Positions 24,256 through 37,287 of a stretch of DNA of 64,000 nucleotides are shown piece by piece. The notes under the pieces were generated by a model, which was given only the letters and a program-made list of their open reading frames with translations, was not told the origin of the DNA and made no database searches. A program made the position numbers and the translations under genes. The DNA is from Diplosphaera chodatii. Lineage: Eukaryota > Chlorophyta > Trebouxiophyceae > Prasiolales > Stichococcaceae. Location of the stretch: NCBI GenBank assembly GCA_032358165.1, contig JAALGY010000041.1, positions 496,001 through 560,000 of the forward strand, read 5' to 3'. Every line of letters begins with the position of its first letter. Position 1 is the stretch's first letter.

Positions 24256-26212
24256 ATGCTGCGGCGGCGCAGGCACCGGGACGCCTCTGCCGGGAGCGGA
24301 CCAGTGCCTGCGGCGATCACCTAGGTCCGGAGTGCGTTCCAGCGACCACGGCCTGCGTACACGACAACTCTGGGTTAGACTGACGCTGACGGCCAGCAAG
24401 TGGTACCCCAAACCGGGACAACAGGGAAAGGTTGCCAGGCGCCTGCGACAGCTAGTCGGGGTCTGAGCAAAGCACGCAGCGACAGCTGCAGCGTGAGCGG
24501 CTGAACTCCTTTCGTGCTGCAGTGGCCACCTTGAAGTTCACCCGTGCAGCTGGATTAGCAGGCCCTGCCGCTGGAACTGCTACAACACATCTACACACAC
24601 ACAGGCATGCAGCGGACAGTAGTGCCCCGACAATACTGCGCATCTAGATGTCTTCGGGTCTGCCATGCCCCATGCCTCCATGCCGCGAGCTGACCTGCTG
24701 TGGGTGTTTCCAGTGCACTTGCGTTGGTCCAGAGCAGAACTTGCGTACAGCACTCGCAGCTGAGCAGCCTGCGCACTGTTCGAAGGACGGCAGCATGCAA
24801 TCAATGGCATATGGCAGCGTGGGATTGCGTCGCGCTGTTGTAGATAGGTAAACTTCATTTCAGGTGCATGATGGAAGCCGGCCGCTACCCGACGTGCTGC
24901 TTGGGCACAAGCCAACAGGATGCACACCTTCGCGTGTGAAGCCACATAGCATTACCACTCGCAAGATGCAGCTGCACCGTGTGCGTCCCAGGTCGAGATG
25001 CCTTTTGTTGCCCGACAGTTCAGCGCACAAGCAAACGTCGTGATGATCTCGCCCAAGTACCAGTCAAGTGCACGCGCAGATCGGGACACGGCCTTCGCCG
25101 CGAGGATTGTCTGCTACAGTCTCCCATGCATCATTTGCATGGGCAGCGCCTGCCTGACAGCCAGCGCCCTTGCCAGTGTCTTTCAGTGGCACGGCACTGG
25201 CATGCTGCCTCTGGCACCTATCCGACAGCGGATCTCGACCCCGTCCATGTACTTGCAGGACAACGCAAGCCCCGATCTGTACAGCAGCACCGCTGTCGCG
25301 CGTGGGCATGTGCATTTGAGCTGTGCACCTGTTGATGATTGGAACTGATGTACTGTGGACGTCCGGGCACCTGTGGCCGCTGGTCCTGCGCTTGATGGGC
25401 GGCGGATGGGGCTATATCCGGCTGCGTACGCTGCAGTCTTACAACAGGTGTGCGTACGCTCTTGTTGTAAGCCACGGCGGCACGCCGCTCACAGTGAGTG
25501 TGCTGACTCTTCAGGGGTGACCAGTGGAAATCTGGAGTCAGCACAGCCAGGGACTATATGCGGCTTCTGACAAGGCTGGGTTCCCTTTGTAAGCCACATG
25601 GTTGCCAGCGGTGCAGGCAACTCAGGTAGACGTCAGCCCCTCAGCCCCTGATCACTGATCACCGATCTGCAGGATGCATCTGGAGACGATCGTGGCAGAG
25701 CACGTTGTTTACAGATGGGTGTCAAATCAAATGTAGCCAAAACAATGAGCAGTCAACACACTTCAATTCCACTCACAACAAGCCATCGAAATTCACATGT
25801 AGCTTCCTCTGACTGTCAGGTTTTCCCTGCTAACCACAAACCACTCAAGAGCAATGATGCAGCCCAGTTCCAGGCAGATTGCCCGCTAAGCCAGCTACAG
25901 ACAAGCCCAATCTTGGCACACCTGCCTCGAGTTTTGCCACTGGTCCCACTATATCCGCCAACCAACTGCCCGACTACTGCACCAAGCACTCAGCGCCGCC
26001 GGCCAATGTCCACTGACCGCCGCATGATCGCAGCTTCTTCTGCTTCAGTGGCCTTCGCCTCTGCGCCCGCCCATACAACTTGGCCTGGGGCCCCGGGGCA
26101 GTGATGGTGACAGACTGAGCCGGGGCACAGCCAGCGCGATGGGGACGGCACTGGCGGCAGTCTTGGCAGGCGGCGGGGTCATTGCTGGGCCGCAGCGAGG
26201 GCGGCAGGCTGC
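24256..26212. other. Intergenic: 5' flank of gene C and 3' UTR of gene D
   Basis: No gene is supported. The right part (from 26212 down to about 25700) is the probable 3' UTR of gene D. The left part is the upstream region of gene C. The stretch 25690-25970 is visibly less GC-rich than its surroundings. Confidence 0.6.
25708..25713 (-). terminator. Probable poly(A) signal of gene D (TGTAAA)
   Basis: The minus strand reads TGTAAAC about 500 nt downstream of the gene D stop codon. It is the same hexamer as the one assigned to gene C. Confidence 0.55.
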
Positions 26213-29200
26213 TCAGCCGAGGACTTTCCGCCCGCAGCGGCACTCGACCGTGAAGGTGTATGGACCGCAGGCGCTGCAGCGGCGGCTGGCTGGGATCTTT
26301 GCGCCGCAAGTGCTGGCGCTCAGGTCCAGGGGTGCAGTACCCTTGTTGGGGTACAGCTTCCTGTCCACGACGAAGAGCGTCACCGTAGAGCCGCAGCGCG
26401 CCTCAAAGGCGAATGCTGGACCCTCCTGACAGCTGTCCCTGCAGCACCACAGCCAGATCCGTCAACCTTGGAGCCACTTCGACAGCACCAACAGCCACAC
26501 TGTGATACCGTGCAAGACCCTGCTCGTTGCAGCATCGTGACCCGGTCACTGGTCGCTGCACATGGCACATGATCGAGCAGGCTCGTACCTGTATTTCCCG
26601 CAGGTCTTCCTGCCGCGGGAATCAATGTACTCGGCCAGCAGCTTGTCCACCCTGTTGCCAAAGCGGTTGCTGACGGTGACGCGGCCCATGCCGTTCTTGC
26701 TGCACTGCGTGCTGACGCACCCCGCGATGCGCGCCGACTTCAGCGGGCACGACTTTCGGCCCTTGGTTGGGCACATCCGCGCGGGCGGAGGGCGGCCCTT
26801 CCTCAGGCCAGGCGGCGGCGGGCTGCGCCGTGGTGGGGGCGGTGACCTGAGCGGGGGTGGGGGCGGCGGCCGCCGCGGGGGTGGGGGCGGCGGCGAGCGC
26901 GGGGGTGGGGAAGGCGGTGGCGGGGAAGGCGGCGGTGGACGTGGCGGTGGGGATGGTGGCGGCGACCGTGGTGGTGGGGAAGGCGGCGGTGAGGGTCGCG
27001 GGCTTGGTGGTGGCGGGGGCGGGGGCTTGCCGGGGCATGTCACCGGGAACTTAAAGGGGCCGCATGCCGTGCACAGCTTGTTCTTGAGTTTGGGCGCACA
27101 GGCAGAGCTGCCGAGGTCCAGGGGGATTCCCCTGTTGGGATACACCTTTTTGTCTGCCAAATACAGTGTCACCACTGAGCCGCACAGTGTGTCAAAACTG
27201 AAGATGGGGCCCTCGTTGCATGATGACCTGCAGGTTGACGGAATAAAGTAAGCACCAAGCATCAGCGCTGCAACAAGTCCGAAGCTGTCTTTGCTTCAGA
27301 TGGGTAGCTGCTGGAGACTGGCAAGAGCAGCACGCAGGCGGCCTGGAGTCGGGGCTGCCTACCTGTCCTTGCCACAGATCATCCTGCCGTCCTGGGTCAT
27401 GTACTCAGCGGCAATGTAATCCACCTTACGGCCAAAGCAATTGCCAACTGTGACAGTTGCAGAGCCGCTTCGGCCTGGCTTGACCTTTATGCAGCTGCTG
27501 AGATCAGCGGGCTTCGATGGGCAAGGCTTCTTGTTCTTTGTGGGGCAGCTAGCCAGTGGTGGAACAGCCCGGCGGAACTCAGGAGGCAGATTGGGTGGCT
27601 GCTGAGGCGAGGCTGGTGGGCTTGCAGGCAGCTGTGGCGGCGGTGCTGGCGGCGATGGGGGCGGGTTGGATGGCTGCCGTGGCGGGGGTGAGGAAGGTGG
27701 GCTTTGTGGTGGGCTGGGCGGAGGGGAAGGCGGTGGCTGGGGAGGCGACACCGGAGGCGGCATCAGCGGCGGTGACGACGGTGGCGAGGGCAGCGGCTGA
27801 GGCGGCGGTGAGGATAGAGGCGCAGGTGGAGGGCTGGGCGGTGGCCGGGGAGGCGGGGAGGGGGGAGGCGTGGGCGGTGGTGAGGGCAATGGTGCAAGGG
27901 ATGGCGAGGGTGGCGGCTGCAGTGGTGGTGACGGCGGTGGGTTGGGCGGCAGTTGAGGTGGCGGTGATGGTGGAGGTGCAGGTGGAGGGCTGGGCGGTGG
28001 GGATGGCGGAGGCGCAAGCGGTGATGAAGGAGGCAGCTGCGGTGGCGGCATGGCAATCCTGAGGTCGGGTGGCGTCTGTGGTGGCGGCAAAGACGGTGGG
28101 CTTTGGGGGAGTTGAGGTGGTGGTGAGGGCGGTGGTGCAGGAGGTGGCGAGGGGGCCGGCTGTGGCGGCGGGCTGGGGGGTGGCACAGGCGGCGGCGAGG
28201 GAGGTGGGTTTGGCGGCGGCTGCGGCGGTGGGCTGGGCGGCAGTGCAGGTGGTGGCGAGGGCGGCGATTGAGGTGGTGGTGATGGTGGTGGGCTGGGCGG
28301 CGGTGCAGGTGGTGGCGAGGGCGGTGATTGAGGCGGTGGTGACGGTGGCGGGCTGGGCGGCGGTGCAGGTGGTGGCGAGGGCGGTAGTTGAGGCGGTGGT
28401 GATGGTTGTGGGCTGGGCGGCGGTGCAGGTGGTGGCGAGGGCGGTGATTGAGGCGGTGGTGATGGTGGTGGGCTGGGCGGCTGTGCAGGTGGTGGCGAGG
28501 GCGGCGATTGAGGCGGTGGTGAGGGTGGTGGTGCAGGGGGTGGCAAGGGGGGCGGCTGCGGTGGCGGATTCGGTGGAGGTTGCGGCGGTGGGCTGGGGGG
28601 TGGCACAGGCGGCGGCGAGGGAGGTGGGTTAGGTGGCGGCTGCGGCGGTGGACTGGGCGGCGGCTGTGGTGGCGGCATGGCCAGCCTGAGCTCGGGTGGC
28701 GTCTGAGGTGGTGGTGACGGCGGTGGGTTGGGCGGCGGTTGAGGTGGTGGGCTGGGCGGTGGTGCAGGTGGCGGTGAGGGCGGCGGCTGAGGCGGTGGTG
28801 ACGGTGGAGGGTTAGGAGGAGGCTGAGGTGGTGGCGATGGTGGCGGGCTTGGGGGCGGTTGAGGGGGTGGTGAGGGTGGTGGTGTAGGGGGTGGCGAGGG
28901 GGGCAGCTGTGGTGGCGGGCTGGGTGGAGGCTGCGGTGGTGGGCTGGGGGGCGGTGCAGGCGGCGGCAAAGGAGGTGGGTTGGGCGGTGGGCTAGGGGGA
29001 GGCTGGGGTGGCGGCGATGGCGGAGGGCTGGGGGGAGGCTGGGGCGGAGGCGAGGGAGGTGGGTTTGGCGGCGGCAACGGCGGCGGGGTAGGTGGCGGGC
29101 TTGGCGGAGGCTGCGGCGGCGGAGAAGGTGGCGGGCTTGGAGGAGGCTGCGGCGGCGGCGAAGGTGGAGGGATTGGGGGAGGCTGTGGCGGCGGGCTGGG

Positions 29201-32091
29201 TGGCGGACTGGGTGGAGGCTGTGGTGGTGGCGAAGGTGGCGGATTGGGTGGAGGCTGTGGTGGAGGCTGCGGTGGCGGGCTTGGCGGAGGCTGTGGCGGC
29301 GGGCTGGGCGGCGGGCTTGGCGGAGGCTGAGGTGGTGGCGAAGGTGGTGGACTCGGGGGAGGCTGAGGCGGCGGCGAAGGTGGCGGGCTTGGGGGAGGCT
29401 GTGGTGGCGGTGATGGTGGCGGGCTTGGCGGAGGCTGCGGCGGCGGGCTGGGTGGCGGACTGGGTGGAGGCTGTGGTGGTGGCGAAGGTGGCGGACTGGG
29501 GGGAGGCTGAGGTGGTGGCGAAGGTGGTGGCGATGGTGGTGGGCTTGGGGGAGGCTGCGGCGGTGGGCTGGGTGGAGGGCTGGGGGGTGGCTGAGGTGGT
29601 GGCGAAGGTGGCGGACTGGGTGGAGGCTGAGGTGGTGGCGAAGGTGGCGGACTGGGGGGAGGCTGAGGCGGCGGTGATGGTGGCGGACTGGGTGGAGGCT
29701 GTGGCGGTGGACTGGGTGGAGGGTTGGGGGGAGGCTGTGGCGGCGGTGATGGTGGTGGGCTTGGGGGAGGCTGAGGTGGTGGCGATGGAGGTGGGCTGGG
29801 GGGAGGCTGCGGCGGCGGCGAAGGTGGCGGGCTTGGTGGAGGCTGAGGTGGTGGTGATGGTGGTGGGCTGGGGGGCGGCTGAGGTGGTGGCGATGGAGGT
29901 GGGCTGGGGGGAGGCTGCGGCGGCGGGCTGGGGGGAGGCTGAGGTGGTGGCGAAGGTGGCGGACTGGGGGGAGGCTGAGGTGGTGGCGAAGGTGGCGGAT
30001 TGGGTGGAGGCTGAGGTGGTGGCGAAGGTGGCGGACTGGGTGGAGGCTGAGGTGGTGGCAAAGGTGGCGGGCTTGGGGGAGGCTGCGGCGGTGGTGATGG
30101 AGGTGGGCTTGGCGGAGGCTGTGGCGGCGGAGAAGGTGGCGGGCTTGGTGGAGGCTGTGGCGGCGGTGATGGTGGCGGGCTTGGGGGAGGCTGAGGCGGT
30201 GGTGATGGTGGCGGGCTTGGTGGAGGCTGTGGCGGCGGTGATGGTGGCGGGCTTGGTGGAGGCTGCGGCGGCGGCGAAGGTGGCGGGCTTGGGGGAGGCT
30301 GAGGCGGTGGTGATGGTGGCGGGCTTGGTGGAGGGTGCGGCGGCGGCGAAGGTGGCGGGCTTGGGGGAGGCTGAGGCGGTGGTGATGGTGGCGGGCTTGG
30401 GGGAGGCTGTGGCGGCGGAGATGGTGGCGGGCTTGGTGGAGGCTGCGGTGGTGGCGAAGGTGGCGGGCTTGGTGGAGGCTGTGGTGGCGGTGATGGAGGT
30501 GGGTTTGGAGGAGGCTGGGGTGGTGGGCTGGGTGGAGGCTGTGGCGGTGGTGATGGTGGTGGGCTTGGGGGAGGCTGCGGTGGCGGTGATGGTGGTGGGC
30601 TGGGGGGAGGCTGGGGCGGCGGAGAAGGTGGCGGGTTTGGGGGAGGCTGCGGCGGCGGCGAAGGTGGCGGGCTTGGGGGAGGCTGTGGCGGCGGGCTGGG
30701 TGGCGGACTGGGCGGGGGCTGAGGTGGTGGCGATGGAGGTGGGCTGGGCGGAGGCTGAGGTGGTGGCGAAGGCGGTGGGCTGGGTGGAGGCTGAGGTGGC
30801 GGGCTGGGGGGCGGGCTGGGCGGAGGGCTTGGCGGCGGGCTGGGAGGGGGCTGGGGCGGCGGTGACGGTGGTGGGTTGGGAGGTGGACTCGGCGGCGGGC
30901 TCGGCGGAGGGCTAGGAGGAGGTTGGGGCGGCGGTGAGGGCGGCGGGCTGGGCGGGGGACTGGGTGGCGGGCTTGGGGGTGGTGAGGGAGGTGGATTCGG
31001 CGGCGGGCTTGGCGGCGGGCTGGGGGGAGGCTGGGGCGGCGGCGAGGGTGGTGGACTTGGTGGCGGCAAAGGCGGTGGGCTGGGTGGTGGGCTTGGCGGT
31101 GGTGATGGTGGCGGGCTGGGGGGTGGGCTGGGCGGCGGGCTTGGTGGAGGCTTGGGTGGTGGTGATGGCGGCGGCGGTGGTGGTGAAGGAGAGCAGCTGT
31201 CTCCACTGCCATCGCACTTGACAGTGTACGAGTAGCCTCCACAGCTGTCGCACAGTTGGCCATTGTTGAATTCGTCGTCGCATGAGCTGCTGCTCAGGAC
31301 TGCGGGCGTCCCGGTTGTAGCAAAGCTGCTGTTGTATATGTAAAGGACCACAGGGGTGTTGCACTTGGCCACGAAGGAGAGCGCCGGTGTGCCGGCACTG
31401 ACGCTGCTCCCTCTGCAAGGCACATGTGTCCAGGGGTGAGCTTTGCATGCAGGATTGTCTGAGCCTGAACACTGAATGTTGCGAAGTTGAGCGTTTCGGA
31501 CCTGCTTGTGAAGCAAAAGGGTCGCTCATGTGAGGTTGAATAGGAGCACAAGGTTGCCAGAGGGGCATGCAGGACCGCAACTCACCCTGACTTCTGGCAC
31601 ACTGCGTTGTTGCCATTCGCTGGCATATACTGCGCAGTCAGGAAGCCCAATGCACCGCCAAAGCAGTTTCTGACGGTGACAGTCGTCGTCGACGCTGTGG
31701 CTGTGGTTGCGCCGCTGCTGCACACGCATGTGGTGCTCAAAGCGGGTGTGGACGGGCATGCCGTTTCGCCACTGCCGGCTGAGCATGTGCAGCGGTTCCG
31801 GTCTGATCCCGAAGTGCTACTGGGATTATAGCTGTCGCAAGGGACGGCGTCGGCACCTGTGCAAAGCGGCAACTGCAGTGTTGGCAACTCTGCATCACAA
31901 TCACTGCAGGGTGCCCCTGGCTGTGTGTCGCAGTGATGTGGCACTTGAGCAGAGCATCAGGTTTTGCCTGGCACCCCAGCTGCTGCGCAACAGGGAGCGC
32001 ACAAGTAACCTGCACCTGGCAGCACCAAGCCCATGGGCAGCAGCATCGCAACCAGCGCCAGGGCTGCGAACCGAGGGGCAGCACCCGCCAT
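26213..32091 (-). CDS. Gene D: modular Cys-rich glycoprotein with giant polyproline linker
   Basis: Five exons: 32016-32091, 31586-31856, 27363-31412, 26589-27227 and 26213-26438. They total 5,262 nt and encode 1,753 residues, in frame at every junction. Signal peptide MAGAAPRFAALALVAMLL..., whose exon is 76 nt with phase 1 exactly as in gene C. Three Cys-rich domains straddle the introns between exons 2/3, 3/4 and 4/5. Exon 3 is 4,050 nt and encodes more than a thousand residues of (S/Q/N)PPPSPPP, expected to form a long rigid polyproline-II rod once hydroxylated and glycosylated. The protein stops straight after the third Cys-rich domain (TFTVECRCG then six residues), so it lacks the Pro/Thr repeats and GCGG domain of B and C. 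Probable wall or matrix protein. Confidence 0.85.
27600..31190 (-). repeat. PPSPPPQPP coding tract, about 3.6 kb
   Basis: Nearly uninterrupted degenerate 18-30 bp repeats encode SPPPQPPPSPPP with occasional N, L, A, T or V. Two interruptions near 28045 and 28675 encode TPPDLRIAMPP and TPPELRLAMPP, relatives of the PPEFR motif. The opposite strand is a continuous GGTGG/GGGCTGGG tract, so three-frame open reading on both strands is expected and carries no coding meaning on the plus strand. Confidence 0.9.
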
Positions 32092-34118
32092 GCTGCAGCG
32101 GCCGCTGCGGCGCCGCTCACTGTCCTCCTTTTCCTCCAAGGCCTCCAACGCACGCCCGTCTGAAGGGCGTCTCAAGCCGAGCGATCCTCAAAGAATGGCC
32201 TGCATGGCACGAGACGGCTTGTGAACGGGCTGCAGGTGCGTGGTCAGGACCCCACTGTAGGTAGGGGGCCCACAGCACCGCTGGTACAAGCCAACCAGCC
32301 CGGCGCCCCTGCACGCAATGGACTACATTACGATACATCAGCTCCCATCCGCGGCCTAATGCTGCTGCCCGCTTGCTGTTGTACACTGCGGACCGGCCCT
32401 CGGCAAGTAGACAGCTAGGCTAGGGGCGCTTTTCACCACTTCCGTCACAGGTGCAGCAGGGTCCGGCGGCCAAACGCAGGCGCACACCGGTCTCAGGCTG
32501 CAGCCATATGTCTGGTCGTTCTGTTGCCGAACAAATCCGTGTCTTACACCGCCCCAGCAGTGGCACGGAACGGCGCCATCACCTAAGACAGGGTTGCGTC
32601 GTTGACGTCGCGAGCTTGCGCGCAGCACGCGTGTTATGTATGCGAATGGCAATCTGCATGAGGTGCTGATGCTTGGTGTTTAACAAGTAGCGCGCCCTAC
32701 AGGTGCGCTTCCGCGATCATTCAGCGACAAAACTTCTGCCTGATGTTGTCCGCCAGCGGGCGACGCTCATCTGGACCAGGGGTTACGGGGCCGGCACCAA
32801 GTGGCGGAATAATTTCCGACACAGTTCAAGCGTATCGTGTGCGCTGAGCTTGGGGTGCCCAGTCTGTGCGGTGTCACGTCCGGCGCATGCAGGACACACC
32901 CAGATAGCTATCAAGTGCACCGGCACTTTCTCACACAACTGCCAGCGCGCACCCCAGACATGTGATCTCGCTAGCGACTGCCTCACTTATCGGCGGTCTC
33001 TCGCAGGCTCCGCCGGTGCTACCCTGTGATGCGCGCAGACTGGCATGCAGGCCCCTCTTTGATATTTTATACCTATCTGGTCGGTGTGTCACATGCTGCA
33101 CAGCGTCGCGGCCACAGCGCGCAAGGTCGTGCAGATAGTACGCACAAGCACGAAGCGGTGCTGCTAGTAGAACCCCGGCCTCAGGCTGCGCACCTTTTGA
33201 GCTGCGTGGACGTGGCGAGCGCGTATTGCCCGGGGCAGCCTTGCCGCCGCCCAGCGTCTTGTACACAACTTCTGTTCAGGCGCAGGCCGTGCCACGCTGC
33301 GTATAGCTACTCAGCTATAGGTTGTGTGGATCGACCAACCCTTAACTGACGAGTGGGGAAAATGTATTTTGCCCTCAGCTGGAACACGCACGGGCCAACA
33401 CTTCAGGGGGGCTGGAAACTTTTGCGTCAGCATATATAGCCCAGAGGGACCTGTACCAACTTCCCCAGATTAGGGTTATAGATGGAAGCCGCGTGGTGCC
33501 GAAGCATCAACTGGGGGATGTCACCTGCAGTGGACTCCTTCATCCTCAGCAAAACACCACCCGGGTGTCCAGTAGGGTCGCCAAGCTGTGTTACATTGCA
33601 TTAAACCCAGCAATGCCCCATGTTGAGTGCGATGCTATGGACAGACACGCCAAGGTGGGCGGCGCCGAGCGCAGCAGCTGTGCTGCCAGAGAGCGAGTGC
33701 GCCCATGCATGCTGCAATTCCACACTACGGCTCAGATGTGATGCTTTCTCCGAGTATATTCGATTTGGGAAGCACAGCATTGTCCTGGCGTTGGCATGTG
33801 CTTTTTCGGGTGACGACATGGTCCAGTCTGGTCTGGACAGACCCGTCCTGCCATGAACATGCAATGGGCAGACTGGCACCGACCTCAAGATACCTGAAAC
33901 CATTATCATCGCCACCCACAGTCGGTGTGCAGCAGGTAATGACCATGCATCTGAAAGCGCTGCGCTGCTCAGATCTGCAACTGTGTTGTAGCAAAGATCC
34001 TGCAGGTCAACACCTCCTCAGGCTGCCATGCTGCAACCCCATCTGCCAGGCCAGCCGCATGACCGCTGCACAGGCAAGGCAGCAGGCTGCGGGCCGGCAA
34101 GCTGGCATGACGCACGGC
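32092..34118. other. Intergenic: 5' flank of gene D and 3' UTR of the NKAP gene
   Basis: No gene is supported. The right portion down to about 33590 is the likely 3' UTR of the NKAP-family gene. 32092 to about 33580 contains the gene D promoter, but I cannot place its start. Open frames here are shorter than about 110 codons and lack support. Confidence 0.55.
33591..33595 (-). terminator. Probable poly(A) signal of the NKAP-family gene (TGTAA)
   Basis: The minus strand reads TGTAAC about 525 nt after the NKAP-family stop codon. It is a plausible algal poly(A) signal at an ordinary distance. Confidence 0.45.
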
Positions 34119-36675
<2,557 letters not shown>

Positions 36676-37287
36676 GGCAGTGCTGCTCGAGTGGCAGCTC
36701 ACCAAGCAAGCTGCAAGGATCGGTGGGGACAGGTTGAACTCACATCCCAAGCTGCGTCTGTAGGTGCCCAAGAGTCAAGGCTCCGACACAGACGGCTGTG
36801 CGTGCACGTATCAGCACCAAGGGTCCACGATGTTACTACTCGCATTATGTTGCAAAGGTTCTCTGAGCGAACTCTTGCAGACAGTGCAGAGCATTCAGAG
36901 GTTGCAGGGATGGTAAGCATGCCAGTTTGCAAGCCACAACCTTGGCAATGCCTGCAGGCTGCTGTCTCTACTTTCATCGCTGGCAAACCACCTCAGCTGG
37001 GTCCTGATAGAGTAGAGATCAGCCTTGGGGCAGTCCATGCTGCAGACTGCTCTTGGTAACGGTTCAAACATGGTCTGATCATCTGCCTGCAGGCATAGCA
37101 ATGTGGCATCATGCAGCAAATCCGCATGACGGTGATGATGATACGGTGATACACGATGCCGCCATGTGCAGGCCAACATCGACGTTTGACATTCTGCCCA
37201 TGTTAAGCTGGTGTTGGCCTTGGCCTGCACTGCGCAACAAGCCTCAGACCCAGCGGTGGCAGGCACCTGAGCTCAAGCACGTTTAGA
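36676..37287. promoter_or_regulatory. Bidirectional intergenic region between NKAP and RING/PUF-like genes
   Basis: About 610 bp separate the two divergent start codons, so both promoters and 5' UTRs must lie here. I see no convincing TATA box and no coding segment. Confidence 0.5.

Noticed and set aside
28980..31235. GGGLGGG plus-strand frames resembling glycine-rich proteins
   Set aside because: Antisense of SPPPSPPP coding sequence; no start context, signal peptide or non-repetitive domain.
27763..31263. 1,166-codon minus-strand open frame rich in His, Arg and Pro
   Set aside because: It is an out-of-frame reading of the polyproline exon of gene D. The frame giving SPPPQPPP is the one continuous with the Cys-rich domains and the matching intron phases.
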